A stretch of 55,636 nucleotides of DNA from Rikenellaceae bacterium (GCA_900771335.1 CAAGNP010000030.1:1-55636); one strand, 5' to 3'. Shown: positions 8,577 through 18,157, counted from the stretch's first letter. Notes: generated by a model not told the origin, from the letters alone. Program-made: numbers and translations.

Positions 8577-9809
8577 ATGAATCAACCAAAAATTAGAATT
8601 GAGGAGTACTCTTACGAATTGCCGGATGAAAGAATTGCCAAGTACCCCTTGAGTCAACGTGACAGTTCGAAGCTTCTTATATATAATAAAGGTACCATAT
8701 CTCAGGAGAAGTTCTCTTCTATCCCCTCCTTTCTTCCCGAAGGGTCAATGATGGTCTTCAATAACACCAAGGTGGTGCCGGCACGTCTCTTCTTCAAGAA
8801 GGATACAGGTGCCCTTATTGAGATATTTTGTCTTGAGCCAGTGGATCCTGTGGACTATGCGGTCTCATTTGCTTGTGTATCAGGGTGTTCGTGGAAGACT
8901 ATCATAGGAAATGTGAAGAAATGGAAAGGGGGATACCTCTCTTTGTATCTTCCTGAAGGGGTCGATTCTGAGGTTGCGACTCTTAATTTGAAGGCAGAAC
9001 TCCTTGAAAAACAAGACAATAGTTATATTGTGAGGTTTTTATGGGAAGGTGGAGTCCCTTTTTCAAGGGTTCTTGAGCTTTGCGGTCAGGTCCCTATCCC
9101 CCCATATCTCAACAGAGAGACTGAGGCTATTGACCTGGAGAGATATCAGACTTTGTATGCAAAATTTCGCGGGTCTGTAGCCGCTCCCACAGCCGGACTC
9201 CATTTTACAGAGGATGTTTTGTCTGAAATTAAAGCGAAAGGCATTGATTGTGAGGAACTTTGCTTGCATGTCGGGGCGGGAACGTTTTTGCCTGTAAAAA
9301 GTGAGTATATTGAGGATCATATCATGCATTCCGAGCCATTTTCCGTGAGGAGGGATTTTCTGGAGAAGCTGGTCAATATGCCTGAAAGTGCTAAAGTGAT
9401 CTCAGTCGGTACCACCTCTACCCGATCTTTGGAATCACTATATTATGCCGGTTGCCAGTGCTTGAATGAGGGTGTGGAGAGGTGGATTCCGAAGCCTGTG
9501 AAGCAGTGGGATCCATACCAGGGAGAGGATAAATATACCACTAAAGAGGCTCTTAAAGCATTGGTGGATTATATGATTCTTAATAATTTGGAAATCTTGA
9601 ATTTAAGAACTCAAATAATTATAGTTCCATCGTATATTTTCAAGGTGGTGGACATCCTGGTTACCAACTTCCATCAGCCCCAAAGTACCCTACTTTTGCT
9701 CATCTCTGCATTTGTGGGAGGTGATGATTGGAAGAGGATTTACAGTTATGCGATGGAGAACGGATTCCGCTTTTTGAGTTACGGCGACAGCTCCATGTTG
9801 GTAAGGTAG
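8577..9809 (+). CDS. queA: S-adenosylmethionine:tRNA ribosyltransferase-isomerase
   Basis: A 410-aa enzyme that transfers and isomerises the ribosyl part of SAM onto 7-aminomethyl-7-deazaguanine in tRNA to form epoxyqueuosine. Characteristic motifs are YELPDERIAKYPL at the N-terminus, MVFNNTKVVPARL, and SVAAPTAGLHFTEDVL followed by LHVGAGTFLPVK and TNFHQPQSTLLLLISAFVGG. It is longer than the roughly 345-aa E. coli enzyme; the extra residues are mainly in the C-terminal half. It has its own promoter. Confidence 0.96.
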   Translation: MNQPKIRIEEYSYELPDERIAKYPLSQRDSSKLLIYNKGTISQEKFSSIPSFLPEGSMMVFNNTKVVPARLFFKKDTGALIEIFCLEPVDPVDYAVSFACVSGCSWKTIIGNVKKWKGGYLSLYLPEGVDSEVATLNLKAELLEKQDNSYIVRFLWEGGVPFSRVLELCGQVPIPPYLNRETEAIDLERYQTLYAKFRGSVAAPTAGLHFTEDVLSEIKAKGIDCEELCLHVGAGTFLPVKSEYIEDHIMHSEPFSVRRDFLEKLVNMPESAKVISVGTTSTRSLESLYYAGCQCLNEGVERWIPKPVKQWDPYQGEDKYTTKEALKALVDYMILNNLEILNLRTQIIIVPSYIFKVVDILVTNFHQPQSTLLLLISAFVGGDDWKRIYSYAMENGFRFLSYGDSSMLVR

Positions 9810-9820
9810 AAATTTTTTCT

Positions 9821-9828
9821 TAACTTTG
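9821..9828 (+). promoter_or_regulatory. Possible -7 box for the M28 peptidase gene
   Basis: TAACTTTG matches TAnnTTTG and sits 28 nt before the chosen ATG at 9857. The -33 element is weak (GTTG about 20 nt upstream). Confidence 0.5.
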
Positions 9829-9856
9829 TTTGATTGTAAACCTATACCATCTATAT

Positions 9857-11500
9857 ATGAAGCAATTTAAGTTTCTATTTGGTTTTGCCTTGGTGATTCT
9901 GACACTATGTGTCTCATTCGGGCATCTCTCTATCCCCAAACCTAATGGGGCCGATTCTGACTCCTATTCAGCCGAAAGGGCTTCCAAATATATTGAGGTC
10001 ATATCTCAGGAACCTCACTCTGTAGAGCATCCCGTAGAGCGTGCAAAAGTGCGCAAATATCTGTATGACAGATTGGTGGAGATGGGCGGAGAGCCTGAGA
10101 TCCATGAGTTTGATTCGATAAAGTTCAGATATGGAGGATACTTCGACATAGGAAATGTCTATTGTCAGTTTGATCCCGCTTCCGGCCCGGCTGAGTCGTA
10201 TGTGATGCTCGTGGCCCATTTCGATTCAAGGTTCCGTCAGAGTGAACGTATGAAGACAGTCTATTCTTGCGGGGCTGGAGATGACGGATATGGTGTTGGA
10301 GCTATCCTTGAGCTTCTTTCTCAGTCACTTAAGTACAGGAAAGAGTGGAAACAGGGTGTGAAGATCCTTTTTACTGACTCTGAGGAGAATGAGTTGGATG
10401 GTGTAAAATGTGCATACAATCATTGTCGGGATATCTTCAATGATGTAGGATTTATCGTCAATTTGGAGTCAAGGGGTCTGGATGGTCCTGCCCTCCTTTT
10501 TGAGACATCTTCAGCCAATGATAAAGTGATGGACCTATACTCTGAGGCGAAGAGGCCATACGGCTATTCGCTGACTACTGTGGTGTATAGGTTTCTCCCT
10601 AATTTTACCGATTTCACTGTGTTGAAAGAGGATATTCCCGGGATCAATTTTTCATCCATTGATGATATAAATGCATACCATGTGGATGATGATAATTTTG
10701 ATAATATAAATCTCAATACCATACAGCATTACGGTACTCAAATAGAACCTATACTTAAAGAGTATTTAACCTCTCGTGAGTATAGTGATCCGAAGGCTCT
10801 GAAAGGGTCTGGTGACAATGTGTTTTTTACTGTTCCGGTCTTGGGTCTTTTCAACTTTACCAAGCCTCAGTTTACCCTTTTCTGTTCTGTCATTTTTGCA
10901 CTGTTCTGCCTTGCTCTGGTTCTTAATGTCTCAGCGAGACATGCCACTTTGGGTGGGATTCTTAAGAAGGCGTTGGCTCTGTTGTTGTGGTCGCTGGTGG
11001 TGCTTGGTGCCGGTGAGGGTATTGCTTACCTTTCGGCTATGGTGGCAGGTGTCCCATTTGAGATTACCGATACCCGCTTCGTGTCGTTCAGCGCGATCGT
11101 GGCAAATGCTTCATTCATTGCTCTGATAATAATATATTTGGCTATATATTTCAAAAGGAAGAAAAAATCGAAGGTTTTCAATGTAGAGACTCTCCTTGCA
11201 GCCTCTCTGTTGCTGACAGTTTTCTCTGTGGTGCTATATTTCATCATAGGTGAGAACTTCTTCTTCGCAGTGCCGCTGTTGCTGACCTCTGCCGCATTGA
11301 TTTTCAACTTTTTTGTCTTTCTTAATTTCTTGTCCTTACCCGCATTGCTGCTTATTGCTCTGCTCGGAGGTTCATTCCTCTATGCCCTTTCTGTGGCACT
11401 TACTGTCGGAGCTCTGGGGCTGGTGATGTTTATAGCATTTTTCTACATTGTCCTCGTGGTGGGACTGTTTGAGTGCTACATGAATCAAAAACGATTGTGA
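9857..11500 (+). CDS. Membrane-bound M28-family zinc aminopeptidase
   Basis: A 547-aa protein from ATG 9857, chosen because it starts directly at the signal-anchor MKQFKFLFGFALVILTLCVSFG. The peptidase domain (about residues 30-300) has the two-zinc site motifs VAHFDSR, GAGDDGYGVGAILEL and FTDSEENELDG. After about residue 325 come seven or so hydrophobic segments, giving a multi-pass C-terminal half like that of ER/vacuolar-type M28 peptidases and their Bacteroidota relatives. It probably trims peptides at the periplasmic face (inference). Confidence 0.88.
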   Translation: MKQFKFLFGFALVILTLCVSFGHLSIPKPNGADSDSYSAERASKYIEVISQEPHSVEHPVERAKVRKYLYDRLVEMGGEPEIHEFDSIKFRYGGYFDIGNVYCQFDPASGPAESYVMLVAHFDSRFRQSERMKTVYSCGAGDDGYGVGAILELLSQSLKYRKEWKQGVKILFTDSEENELDGVKCAYNHCRDIFNDVGFIVNLESRGLDGPALLFETSSANDKVMDLYSEAKRPYGYSLTTVVYRFLPNFTDFTVLKEDIPGINFSSIDDINAYHVDDDNFDNINLNTIQHYGTQIEPILKEYLTSREYSDPKALKGSGDNVFFTVPVLGLFNFTKPQFTLFCSVIFALFCLALVLNVSARHATLGGILKKALALLLWSLVVLGAGEGIAYLSAMVAGVPFEITDTRFVSFSAIVANASFIALIIIYLAIYFKRKKKSKVFNVETLLAASLLLTVFSVVLYFIIGENFFFAVPLLLTSAALIFNFFVFLNFLSLPALLLIALLGGSFLYALSVALTVGALGLVMFIAFFYIVLVVGLFECYMNQKRL

Positions 11501-11521
11501 AACATTAAAAAAACGGTTAAA

Positions 11522-12658
11522 ATGGACAAATTCAGCGACATTAGGCCTTATACTGATCAAGAGGCCAGGGAGGCGTTTAAAAGGATGGCAAATGACCCCC
11601 ATATTGCCCCTATTACCCAGTATATAAAACCCGGGCTTCCTGTGGAGATGATGAGGGGGCTGCTCGCTTCCCTTACCAGTGTGTGGGATTTTCAGCATAA
11701 GGTGATGTACGATGTGGTAAAGAGTATTCTCAGTCAGACTACTGCAGGCGTGACCCACTCGGGAATTGAGAATCTCAAGGATGGTAAAACCCACTTGCTG
11801 ATCTCAAATCACAGGGATATAATCCTCGATCCTGCCATAATTCAGGCACTGCTATATGAGAACCATGTCGATACTACCGAAATTGCCGTAGGCGACAACC
11901 TTATTACGAGCCAGTTCATAGAGGATATTACCCGTTCGAACGGTATGATTAAGGTGGTGCGTGGCGGATCTCCAAGGGAGATTTATTCAAATTCCAGCCA
12001 TCTTTCGGAGTATCTAAGGTCGAAGATTGCGTCTGGTGTGTGTTCGGCATGGATTGCGCAGCGAAACGGCCGTACAAAGGATGGAAAGGATGAGACCAGT
12101 CAAGGGCTTGTGAAGATGCTTCAAATGAGCGGAAGCGGCGATTTTGCGAAGGATTATGCAGATTTGAACATTGTCCCCATTTCGATATCCTACCAATACG
12201 AGCCGTGCGATTTTCTGAAGGCAAGGGAGCTCTATATTTCGAAGAGGGAGCAGTATGTCAAACAGCCGGGAGAGGATCTTAAAAGTATGCTTACGGGTCT
12301 TACCCAATACAAAGGCGGAGTCCATTTCTATTTCGCTCCAAGCCTCTCGGAAGAGGTGATCGGTGCTTGTGCAGCGCTTGATAAAAATGAGCGCTATAAG
12401 GCCATCGCCGAGAGTATTGACAAGGAGATTTTGTCTAATTATAAGTTGTGGAACAACAACTATATAGCACGTGATATCTTAGATGGTACTTCAATATATG
12501 AAAAGTATTATTCAATAGAGGAAAAAGAGACATTTCTGTCGTATATGGAGAGTGGAATTTCGAAGATTGTCGAGGCCGAAAAATGGATCGATGCTGCGGA
12601 GTTGAGAGAAATTTTCCTCGCAATTTATGCAAATCCTGTTGCCGCCGTAGAGAGGTAA
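11522..12658 (+). CDS. Glycerol-3-phosphate/lysophosphatidate-type acyltransferase
   Basis: A 378-aa protein with a PlsC-like domain. ISNHRDIILDPAII corresponds to the acyltransferase NHxxxxD box, and IAQRNGRTKDGKD to the substrate-binding block. No transmembrane helix is obvious. Related Bacteroidota proteins are annotated as 1-acyl-sn-glycerol-3-phosphate acyltransferases. Spacing of His to Asp in the first motif is not canonical, so the acyl acceptor is uncertain. It follows the M28 gene by 21 nt, probably in the same transcript. Confidence 0.75.
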   Translation: MDKFSDIRPYTDQEAREAFKRMANDPHIAPITQYIKPGLPVEMMRGLLASLTSVWDFQHKVMYDVVKSILSQTTAGVTHSGIENLKDGKTHLLISNHRDIILDPAIIQALLYENHVDTTEIAVGDNLITSQFIEDITRSNGMIKVVRGGSPREIYSNSSHLSEYLRSKIASGVCSAWIAQRNGRTKDGKDETSQGLVKMLQMSGSGDFAKDYADLNIVPISISYQYEPCDFLKARELYISKREQYVKQPGEDLKSMLTGLTQYKGGVHFYFAPSLSEEVIGACAALDKNERYKAIAESIDKEILSNYKLWNNNYIARDILDGTSIYEKYYSIEEKETFLSYMESGISKIVEAEKWIDAAELREIFLAIYANPVAAVER

Positions 12659-12759
12659 TTCAGGAATATTCCCAGAAGGTTTATAGCTGCGTATTTCCGG
12701 TTGGAATTCGCAGCTATTTATTTTTTAGAAAATTTGCTGAAATTGTGGTTTTTATTTAT

Positions 12760-12768
12760 TATATTTGC
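12760..12768 (+). promoter_or_regulatory. Probable promoter -7 box of the lysine fermentation operon
   Basis: TATATTTGC matches TAnnTTTGC and lies 40 nt before the atoD start. TTTG at 12733-12736 is present, but the 23-nt spacer is longer than usual. The region 12659-12808 otherwise has no gene. Confidence 0.6.
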
Positions 12769-12808
12769 CGAATAAACGAAATAAAATCAAACTATATAAT
12801 AATTTTCG

Positions 12809-13459
12809 ATGAAAAAGGAAATCACTCTTGAAGAGGCCGTTGCTAAGATAAAGGACGGTATGACTCTTATGGTGGGCGGTTTTTTGGCCGTTGGCGCACC
12901 TACACAAATCGTTGATGCTCTTGTCGAGAAGGGAGTTAAAGATCTTACAATCATCTGTAATGATACAGCTTTTCCTGACAAATCTATCGGTAAGCTTATC
13001 GTAAACCATCAGGTAAAGAAACTTTATGTATCCCATATCGGAACTAATCCTGAGACTGCAAACCAAATGAATGCAGGTGAATTGGAAATCGAATTCTGCC
13101 CACAAGGTACTTTGGCTGAAAGAATCAGAGCTAAAGGTGCCGGTCTAGGTGGAGTTTTGACTGCTACAGGTCTTGGTACAATTATCGAGAAAGGCAAAGA
13201 AAAAGTTACTGTAGATGGTAAAGAGTATCTTCTTGAGAAACCTCTAGGTGCTGATGTTGCTCTTCTAGGTGCATCTATCGCAGATGAATCGGGCAACCTT
13301 ATCTACAAAGGCACCACTCAAAACTTTAACCCTACAATGGCTACAGCTGCCGATCTTGTTATCGTAGAGGCTGAACAAGTGGTTAAAACCGGTGAATTGA
13401 GTCCTGAATCTATCCATACTTCAGGAGTTTATGTTGATTATATTTACAAAAAACAATAA
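12809..13459 (+). CDS. atoD: Butyryl-CoA:acetoacetate CoA-transferase, alpha subunit
   Basis: A 216-aa subunit of a family I CoA-transferase. The N-terminal GMTLMVGGFLAVGAPTQIVDAL is the glycine-rich CoA-binding start, and FCPQGTLAERIRAKGAGLGGVLT is the family signature. With AtoA it moves CoA from butyryl-CoA to acetoacetate, releasing butyrate, the last step of lysine fermentation. It is the first gene of the 16-gene operon, while its partner AtoA is gene 11, 9.4 kb away. Codon use is strongly biased to GGT/CTT, as in highly expressed genes. Confidence 0.93.
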   Translation: MKKEITLEEAVAKIKDGMTLMVGGFLAVGAPTQIVDALVEKGVKDLTIICNDTAFPDKSIGKLIVNHQVKKLYVSHIGTNPETANQMNAGELEIEFCPQGTLAERIRAKGAGLGGVLTATGLGTIIEKGKEKVTVDGKEYLLEKPLGADVALLGASIADESGNLIYKGTTQNFNPTMATAADLVIVEAEQVVKTGELSPESIHTSGVYVDYIYKKQ

Positions 13460-13474
13460 TTGAATAATACTACT

Positions 13475-13861
13475 ATGGCAAACAAATCTATTATCAGACT
13501 TCGTATGAGCAGCCACGATGCTCACTATGGTGGAAACCTTGTTGATGGCGCAAGAATGCTTCAACTTTTCGGTGACGTAGCTACTGAACTTCTTATCCAA
13601 CGTGATGGTGACGAAGGTCTTTTCAAAGCTTACGACAATGTAGAATTTATGGCTCCTGTATATGCAGGTGATTATATTGAGGCTGTAGGTGAGATCGTTT
13701 CAGAAGGTAACACTTCCCGCAAAATGGTTTTCGAAGCCCGTAAAGTGATTGTACCTCGTCCAGATATCTCAGCTTCTGCTTGTGATGTTCTTGATGAACC
13801 TATCGTAGTATGTAAAGCGAGCGGTACTTGCGTTACCCCTAAGAGCTGCCAGAGAAAATAA
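13475..13861 (+). CDS. kal: 3-aminobutyryl-CoA ammonia-lyase
   Basis: A 128-aa hotdog-fold enzyme removing ammonia from L-3-aminobutyryl-CoA to give crotonyl-CoA. I start it at ATG 13475; a TTG five codons upstream (13460) has no advantage. The sequence MSSHDAHYGGNLVDGARMLQLFGDVATELLI and PVYAGDYIEAVGEIV match Kal proteins of lysine fermenters. Its place between atoD and kce supports the call. Confidence 0.9.
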   Translation: MANKSIIRLRMSSHDAHYGGNLVDGARMLQLFGDVATELLIQRDGDEGLFKAYDNVEFMAPVYAGDYIEAVGEIVSEGNTSRKMVFEARKVIVPRPDISASACDVLDEPIVVCKASGTCVTPKSCQRK

Positions 13862-13880
13862 TTTTTAGAATAGCGACTAT

Positions 13881-14708
13881 ATGGAAAAACTAATTATTAC
13901 AGCCGCTATTTGCGGAGCAGAGGTAACCAAGGAGCAAAACGCTGCAGTTCCTTACACTGTAGAGGAGATCGTAAGAGAGGCTAAATCTGCAGTAGATGCA
14001 GGTGCAGCTATCGTTCACCTTCACGTTCGTAGAGACGATGGTACCCCTACCCAAGACAAAGCACGTTTCAAAGAGTGTATCGATGCTATCTATGAGGCTT
14101 GCCCAGATGTAATCATCATCCCTTCTACAGGTGGTGCAGTAGGTATGTCTGCTGAAGAGCGTCTTCAGCCTACCGAGCTTTTCCCTGAGATGGCTACCCT
14201 TGACTGCGGTACTTGCAACTTCGGTGATGAGGTATTTGAGAACACAATGCCTATGATGCGTGATTTCGGTAAGAGAATGATCGAAAACAACATCAAACCT
14301 GAGTATGAGTGCTTCGAGATGGGTCACCTTGATACAGTTTTGAATATGGCCAAGAAAGGTCAGGTTCCAGGTGCTCCTATGCAGTTCAACTTCGTACTTG
14401 GCGTTCCTGGCTGTACCCCTGCTACAGTTCAAAACCTTGCTTGGTTGGTTAATGCTATCCCTGCAGGTTCTACTTGGACTGCTACCGGTATCGGCCGTCA
14501 CGCTTTCACTCTAGCTGCTCACGCTATCGCAATGGGTGGTAACGTTCGCGTAGGTTTCGAGGATAACTTGAACCTTGAAAGGGGCGTTCCTGCAAAATCA
14601 AATGGCGAATTGGTAGCTAAAGTGGTTAGAATTGCCAAAGAGTTGGGTCGTGAAATCGCAACTTCAGCTGAGGCAAGAGAGATTTTGGGTTTGAAACCAA
14701 GAAAATAA
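13881..14708 (+). CDS. kce: 3-keto-5-aminohexanoate cleavage enzyme
   Basis: A 275-aa TIM-barrel enzyme of the BKACE (DUF849) family. It condenses 3-keto-5-aminohexanoate with acetyl-CoA, yielding 3-aminobutyryl-CoA and acetoacetate. Zinc ligands are visible as His46 and His48 (VHLHVR) and Glu227 (VGFEDN), close to the positions known in the Cloacimonas enzyme. CFEMGHLD (about 144-151) belongs to the active-site wall. Codon use is of the highly expressed type. Confidence 0.95.
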   Translation: MEKLIITAAICGAEVTKEQNAAVPYTVEEIVREAKSAVDAGAAIVHLHVRRDDGTPTQDKARFKECIDAIYEACPDVIIIPSTGGAVGMSAEERLQPTELFPEMATLDCGTCNFGDEVFENTMPMMRDFGKRMIENNIKPEYECFEMGHLDTVLNMAKKGQVPGAPMQFNFVLGVPGCTPATVQNLAWLVNAIPAGSTWTATGIGRHAFTLAAHAIAMGGNVRVGFEDNLNLERGVPAKSNGELVAKVVRIAKELGREIATSAEAREILGLKPRK

Positions 14709-14749
14709 TCGGTTAACAATAAGTAAAAAACAATATAACAATTACTAAA

Positions 14750-15820
14750 ATGAAAAAAGGTAACAAATACGGTGTTCACCGCGTGATTGAACCAGTAGGT
14801 GTTCTTCCACAACCTGCTAACAAAATTGACAACAACATGGACGAAATCTATGATAACGAGATCTTGATTGACGTTCAAACACTTAATATCGACTCAGCTT
14901 CTTTCACTGATATCCACAACTACGCTAAACAACAAGCTGGTGAGGGTGCTACTGAAGAGCAAATCATGGAAGAGGTTAAGAAAGAGATGCTTCTTAACGT
15001 AGAGTTGCAAGGTAAACACCGTAACCGTCGTACCGGTTCAGGTGGTATGCTACTTGGTAAAGTTGAGAAAATTGGTGATGCCCTTAAAGGTAAAATCGAC
15101 CTTCAGGAAGGTGACCGTATCGCTACTCTTGTTTCTTTGTCGCTTACTCCACTTAGAATTGATGAGATCATTGAGATCCGTCCAGATGTAGACCAGGTGG
15201 ACATCAAAGGTAAAGCTATCCTTTTCGAAAGCGGTATCTATGCTAAGATTCCTGCTGACCTTCCAGAGAAACTTGCATTGTCTGCTCTTGACGTAGCTGG
15301 TGCTCCTGCACAAACTGCAAAACTTTGCCAATATGGTCAAAATGTAGTTATCCTAGGTGCTGGTGGTAAATCAGGTATGCTTTGCTGCTATGAGGCTAAA
15401 AAACGTGTTGGTGTAACTGGTAAAGTTATCGGTTTGACAAACTCACAAAGAAGTACTCAACGTATCAAAGATCTTGGTTTCTGCGACGTTGTTGAAAGTA
15501 TCGGTGGTATGACTCCAGTTCAGGTTAATGAACTTGTTTCAAACCTTACCAACGGCCAAATGGCTGACGTTACCATCAACTGTGTAAACGTTCCTGATCA
15601 AGAGATGACAGCTGTTCTTTGTACTAAAGATGACGGTGTTGTTTACTTCTTCTCTATGGCTACAAGCTTTACTAAAGCTGCTCTAGGTGCTGAAGGTATC
15701 GGTTCAGACGTTAACATGATCATCGGTAATGGTTATACCAAAGGTCACGCTGAGTTCACTCTTCAAGAGCTTAGAGAGTGCGAAGCACTTAGAAAAGTAT
15801 TCACTGAATTGTACGCATAA
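14750..15820 (+). CDS. kdd: L-erythro-3,5-diaminohexanoate dehydrogenase, paralogue 1
   Basis: A 356-aa oxidoreductase that oxidatively deaminates 3,5-diaminohexanoate to 3-keto-5-aminohexanoate. The Rossmann loop is GAGGKSG (203-209). At the end of the second beta strand it has Thr230-Asn231 and then SQRS with Arg234, and lacks the acidic residue expected of an NAD-specific enzyme. MATSFTKAALGAEG near the C-terminus is shared with the paralogue directly downstream. Its codons are strongly biased to GGT, CTT and AAA, unlike the second copy, so this is probably the main enzyme (inference). Confidence 0.93.
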   Translation: MKKGNKYGVHRVIEPVGVLPQPANKIDNNMDEIYDNEILIDVQTLNIDSASFTDIHNYAKQQAGEGATEEQIMEEVKKEMLLNVELQGKHRNRRTGSGGMLLGKVEKIGDALKGKIDLQEGDRIATLVSLSLTPLRIDEIIEIRPDVDQVDIKGKAILFESGIYAKIPADLPEKLALSALDVAGAPAQTAKLCQYGQNVVILGAGGKSGMLCCYEAKKRVGVTGKVIGLTNSQRSTQRIKDLGFCDVVESIGGMTPVQVNELVSNLTNGQMADVTINCVNVPDQEMTAVLCTKDDGVVYFFSMATSFTKAALGAEGIGSDVNMIIGNGYTKGHAEFTLQELRECEALRKVFTELYA

Positions 15821-15828
15821 TTCCGAAT

Positions 15829-16869
15829 ATGTCCAAAAGCGGTTGCAGATACGGAACACACAGAGTTTTAAATCCGGCGGGGACTCTTCCCCAGCCGGCT
15901 TTAAAGCTTGATAATACTATGGAGATCTATGACAATGAGATTCTTATCGATGTCAAGACACTCAATATAGATTCTGCCAGCTATACACAGATAAAACAGG
16001 CATGCGGAGCTGATGCCGACAAGATGAAGCAGATGATACTCTCGATCGTGGAAGAGAGGGGGAAAATGCAAAATCCTGTAACAGGCTCGGGTGGTATGCT
16101 GATTGGGACAGTGAGGGAAATAGGATCAAAATTCCCTAACACCCAGAAAATTAAGGTGGGAGACAAGATCGCTACATTAGTGTCTCTATCTCTTACACCT
16201 CTAAAAATAAATGAGATAAAAAATATTTCTCCAGATTCGGAGCAGGTCGATGTAGACGCACAAGCTATCTTGTTTGAAAGTGGCTTGTTTGCTGTTTTAC
16301 CGGATGACATACCTGAGAAGCTTGCTTTGGCAGCTTTGGATGTGGCAGGTGCCCCTGCGCAGGTGGATCGTCTGGTGACCGAAGGTGAAATAGTGTGTAT
16401 CATAGGCGGTGGTGGTAAATCCGGTATTTTGTGCTGCTATCAGGCGATGAAAAATGTAGGCCAGTACGGAAAGGTGATTGTGGTGGAATATTCACCTGTC
16501 AATGCCCAGAGAATCAAAGATATGGGACTTGCGACAGATGTTATCGTGGCAGATGCTACCAATGTAATGGATGTATACCATAAGGTAATGGCCATTACAG
16601 GTGGAAGGGGCTGCGATGTGACCATCAACAATGTAAACGTTCCATCTACAGAGATGACTTCTATCCTTGTCACTAAAGGTAGAGGATGTGTATATTTCTT
16701 CTCTATGGCTACAAGTTTCACAAAAGCTGCATTAGGTGCAGAGGGTGTGGGTAAGGACATCAATTTGATCGTAGGCAATGGTTTTGCCAAAGGTCATGCG
16801 GACCTCACACTTGACATTATAAGGGACTCTAAGGATATCCGGGAGCTCTTTGAAAAATTGTATGTATAA
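15829..16869 (+). CDS. L-erythro-3,5-diaminohexanoate dehydrogenase, paralogue 2
   Basis: A 346-aa homologue of the preceding gene, 8 nt downstream. The two are similar over their full length, diverging most at residues 55-80 and 220-250. The nucleotide loop GGGGKSG (193-199) is intact. Glu220 ends the second beta strand (VIVVEYSP), the usual mark of NAD preference, where paralogue 1 has Thr. Codon use is ordinary rather than optimised, suggesting lower expression or a different history. It may be an isoenzyme with another cofactor, or a partner subunit. Confidence 0.9.
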   Translation: MSKSGCRYGTHRVLNPAGTLPQPALKLDNTMEIYDNEILIDVKTLNIDSASYTQIKQACGADADKMKQMILSIVEERGKMQNPVTGSGGMLIGTVREIGSKFPNTQKIKVGDKIATLVSLSLTPLKINEIKNISPDSEQVDVDAQAILFESGLFAVLPDDIPEKLALAALDVAGAPAQVDRLVTEGEIVCIIGGGGKSGILCCYQAMKNVGQYGKVIVVEYSPVNAQRIKDMGLATDVIVADATNVMDVYHKVMAITGGRGCDVTINNVNVPSTEMTSILVTKGRGCVYFFSMATSFTKAALGAEGVGKDINLIVGNGFAKGHADLTLDIIRDSKDIRELFEKLYV

Positions 16870-16886
16870 ATAAACAAATAACAACT

Positions 16887-18140
16887 ATGACTGAATCAAG
16901 ACGTTACGAACTATTCCCAAATGTAACTGACGAACAATGGAACAGCTGGGAATGGCAAGTGAAAAATAGAATTGAGACTCTAGAGGATTTGAAGAAATAT
17001 GTAACTCTTACTCCAGAAGAGGAAGAGGGTGTAAAGAAAACTCTTCAAACTCTAAGAATGGCGATCACACCTTATTATATAAGCTTGATCGATCCTAACA
17101 ATCCTGACTGCCCTGTCAGAAAACAAGCTGTACCTACAGGTAAAGAGACTTATCAGTCTCCAGCTGACCTTTTGGACCCTCTTCACGAAGATGAGGACTC
17201 TCCAGTACCTGGTCTTACCCACAGATATCCAGACAGAGTATTGCTTCTTATCACCGATATGTGCTCAATGTACTGCCGCCACTGTACCAGAAGACGTTTT
17301 GCTGGTCAGAAAGATGGTGAAAGTGCTATCGAGAGAATCGACAAAGCAATCGAATATATTGCCAAGACTCCACAAGTTAGAGACGTGCTTCTTTCAGGTG
17401 GTGACTCATTGTGCGTAAGCGACGAGAGACTTGAATACATCATCTCACGTGTTAGAGCTATCCCTCACGTAGAGATCATCAGACTTGGTTCAAGAACTCC
17501 TGTAGTTTGTCCACAACGTATTACCGACAACTTGGTAAATATGCTTAAGAAATACCATCCAGTATGGTTGAACACCCACTTTAACCACCCTCAAGAGGTG
17601 ACCAAAGAGTCTATGGCTGCTTGTGCCAAACTTGCTGATGCAGGTATTCCTCTAGGTAACCAGACAGTTCTTCTAAGAGGTGTAAACGACTGTGTAAACA
17701 CTATGAAGAAACTTATGCATGAGTTGGTTAAGATGAGAGTAAGACCTTACTACATCTACCAATGTGACCTTTCTATGGGTATCGAGCACTTCAGAACTCC
17801 AGTATCTAAAGGTATCGAGATTATCGAAGGTCTAAGAGGTCATACTTCAGGTTATGCAGTTCCTACTTTCGTAGTGGATGCTCCAGGTGGTGGTGGAAAA
17901 ACCCCTGTTATGCCTCAGTATGTTATCTCTCAAGCTCCTGGTAAAGTGGTTCTTAGAAACTTTGAAGGTGTTATTACCACTTATACCGAGCCATCTGATT
18001 ATGAGCACAAGGAGTGCAACTGCAAATATTGCCAGGAAAACAAATCAAAATCTATCGAGGGTGTATCATCACTTCTTGAAGGTAGAGGTATGGCAATCGA
18101 GCCTTCTGTTCTCAGCAGAAAAGAGAGATCTAAGAAATAG
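16887..18140 (+). CDS. kamA: Lysine 2,3-aminomutase (radical SAM, PLP)
   Basis: A 417-aa enzyme converting L-lysine to L-beta-lysine, the entry step. The [4Fe-4S]/SAM site is Cys126-xxx-Cys130-xx-Cys133. Lys338 in PGGGGKTP is the PLP lysine, and Asp294 (CDLSMG) and Asp331 (VVDAPGG) match the substrate-amino-binding residues of the clostridial enzyme, each shifted by one. A C-terminal CNCKYC cluster fits the known zinc site. A lysine 2,3-aminomutase rather than an EpmB-type protein is supported by length and operon context. Confidence 0.97.
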   Translation: MTESRRYELFPNVTDEQWNSWEWQVKNRIETLEDLKKYVTLTPEEEEGVKKTLQTLRMAITPYYISLIDPNNPDCPVRKQAVPTGKETYQSPADLLDPLHEDEDSPVPGLTHRYPDRVLLLITDMCSMYCRHCTRRRFAGQKDGESAIERIDKAIEYIAKTPQVRDVLLSGGDSLCVSDERLEYIISRVRAIPHVEIIRLGSRTPVVCPQRITDNLVNMLKKYHPVWLNTHFNHPQEVTKESMAACAKLADAGIPLGNQTVLLRGVNDCVNTMKKLMHELVKMRVRPYYIYQCDLSMGIEHFRTPVSKGIEIIEGLRGHTSGYAVPTFVVDAPGGGGKTPVMPQYVISQAPGKVVLRNFEGVITTYTEPSDYEHKECNCKYCQENKSKSIEGVSSLLEGRGMAIEPSVLSRKERSKK

Positions 18141-18157
18141 CATAAATTCACCTGTCT

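Noticed and set aside
13890..14501. 203-aa open frame antisense to kce
   Set aside because: A by-product of the strong codon bias of kce; the sense frame has all zinc ligands and operon context.
14750..16869. One kdd gene broken by a frameshift
   Set aside because: Both copies are complete from N-terminus to C-terminus with their own Rossmann motifs and starts, so they are paralogues.
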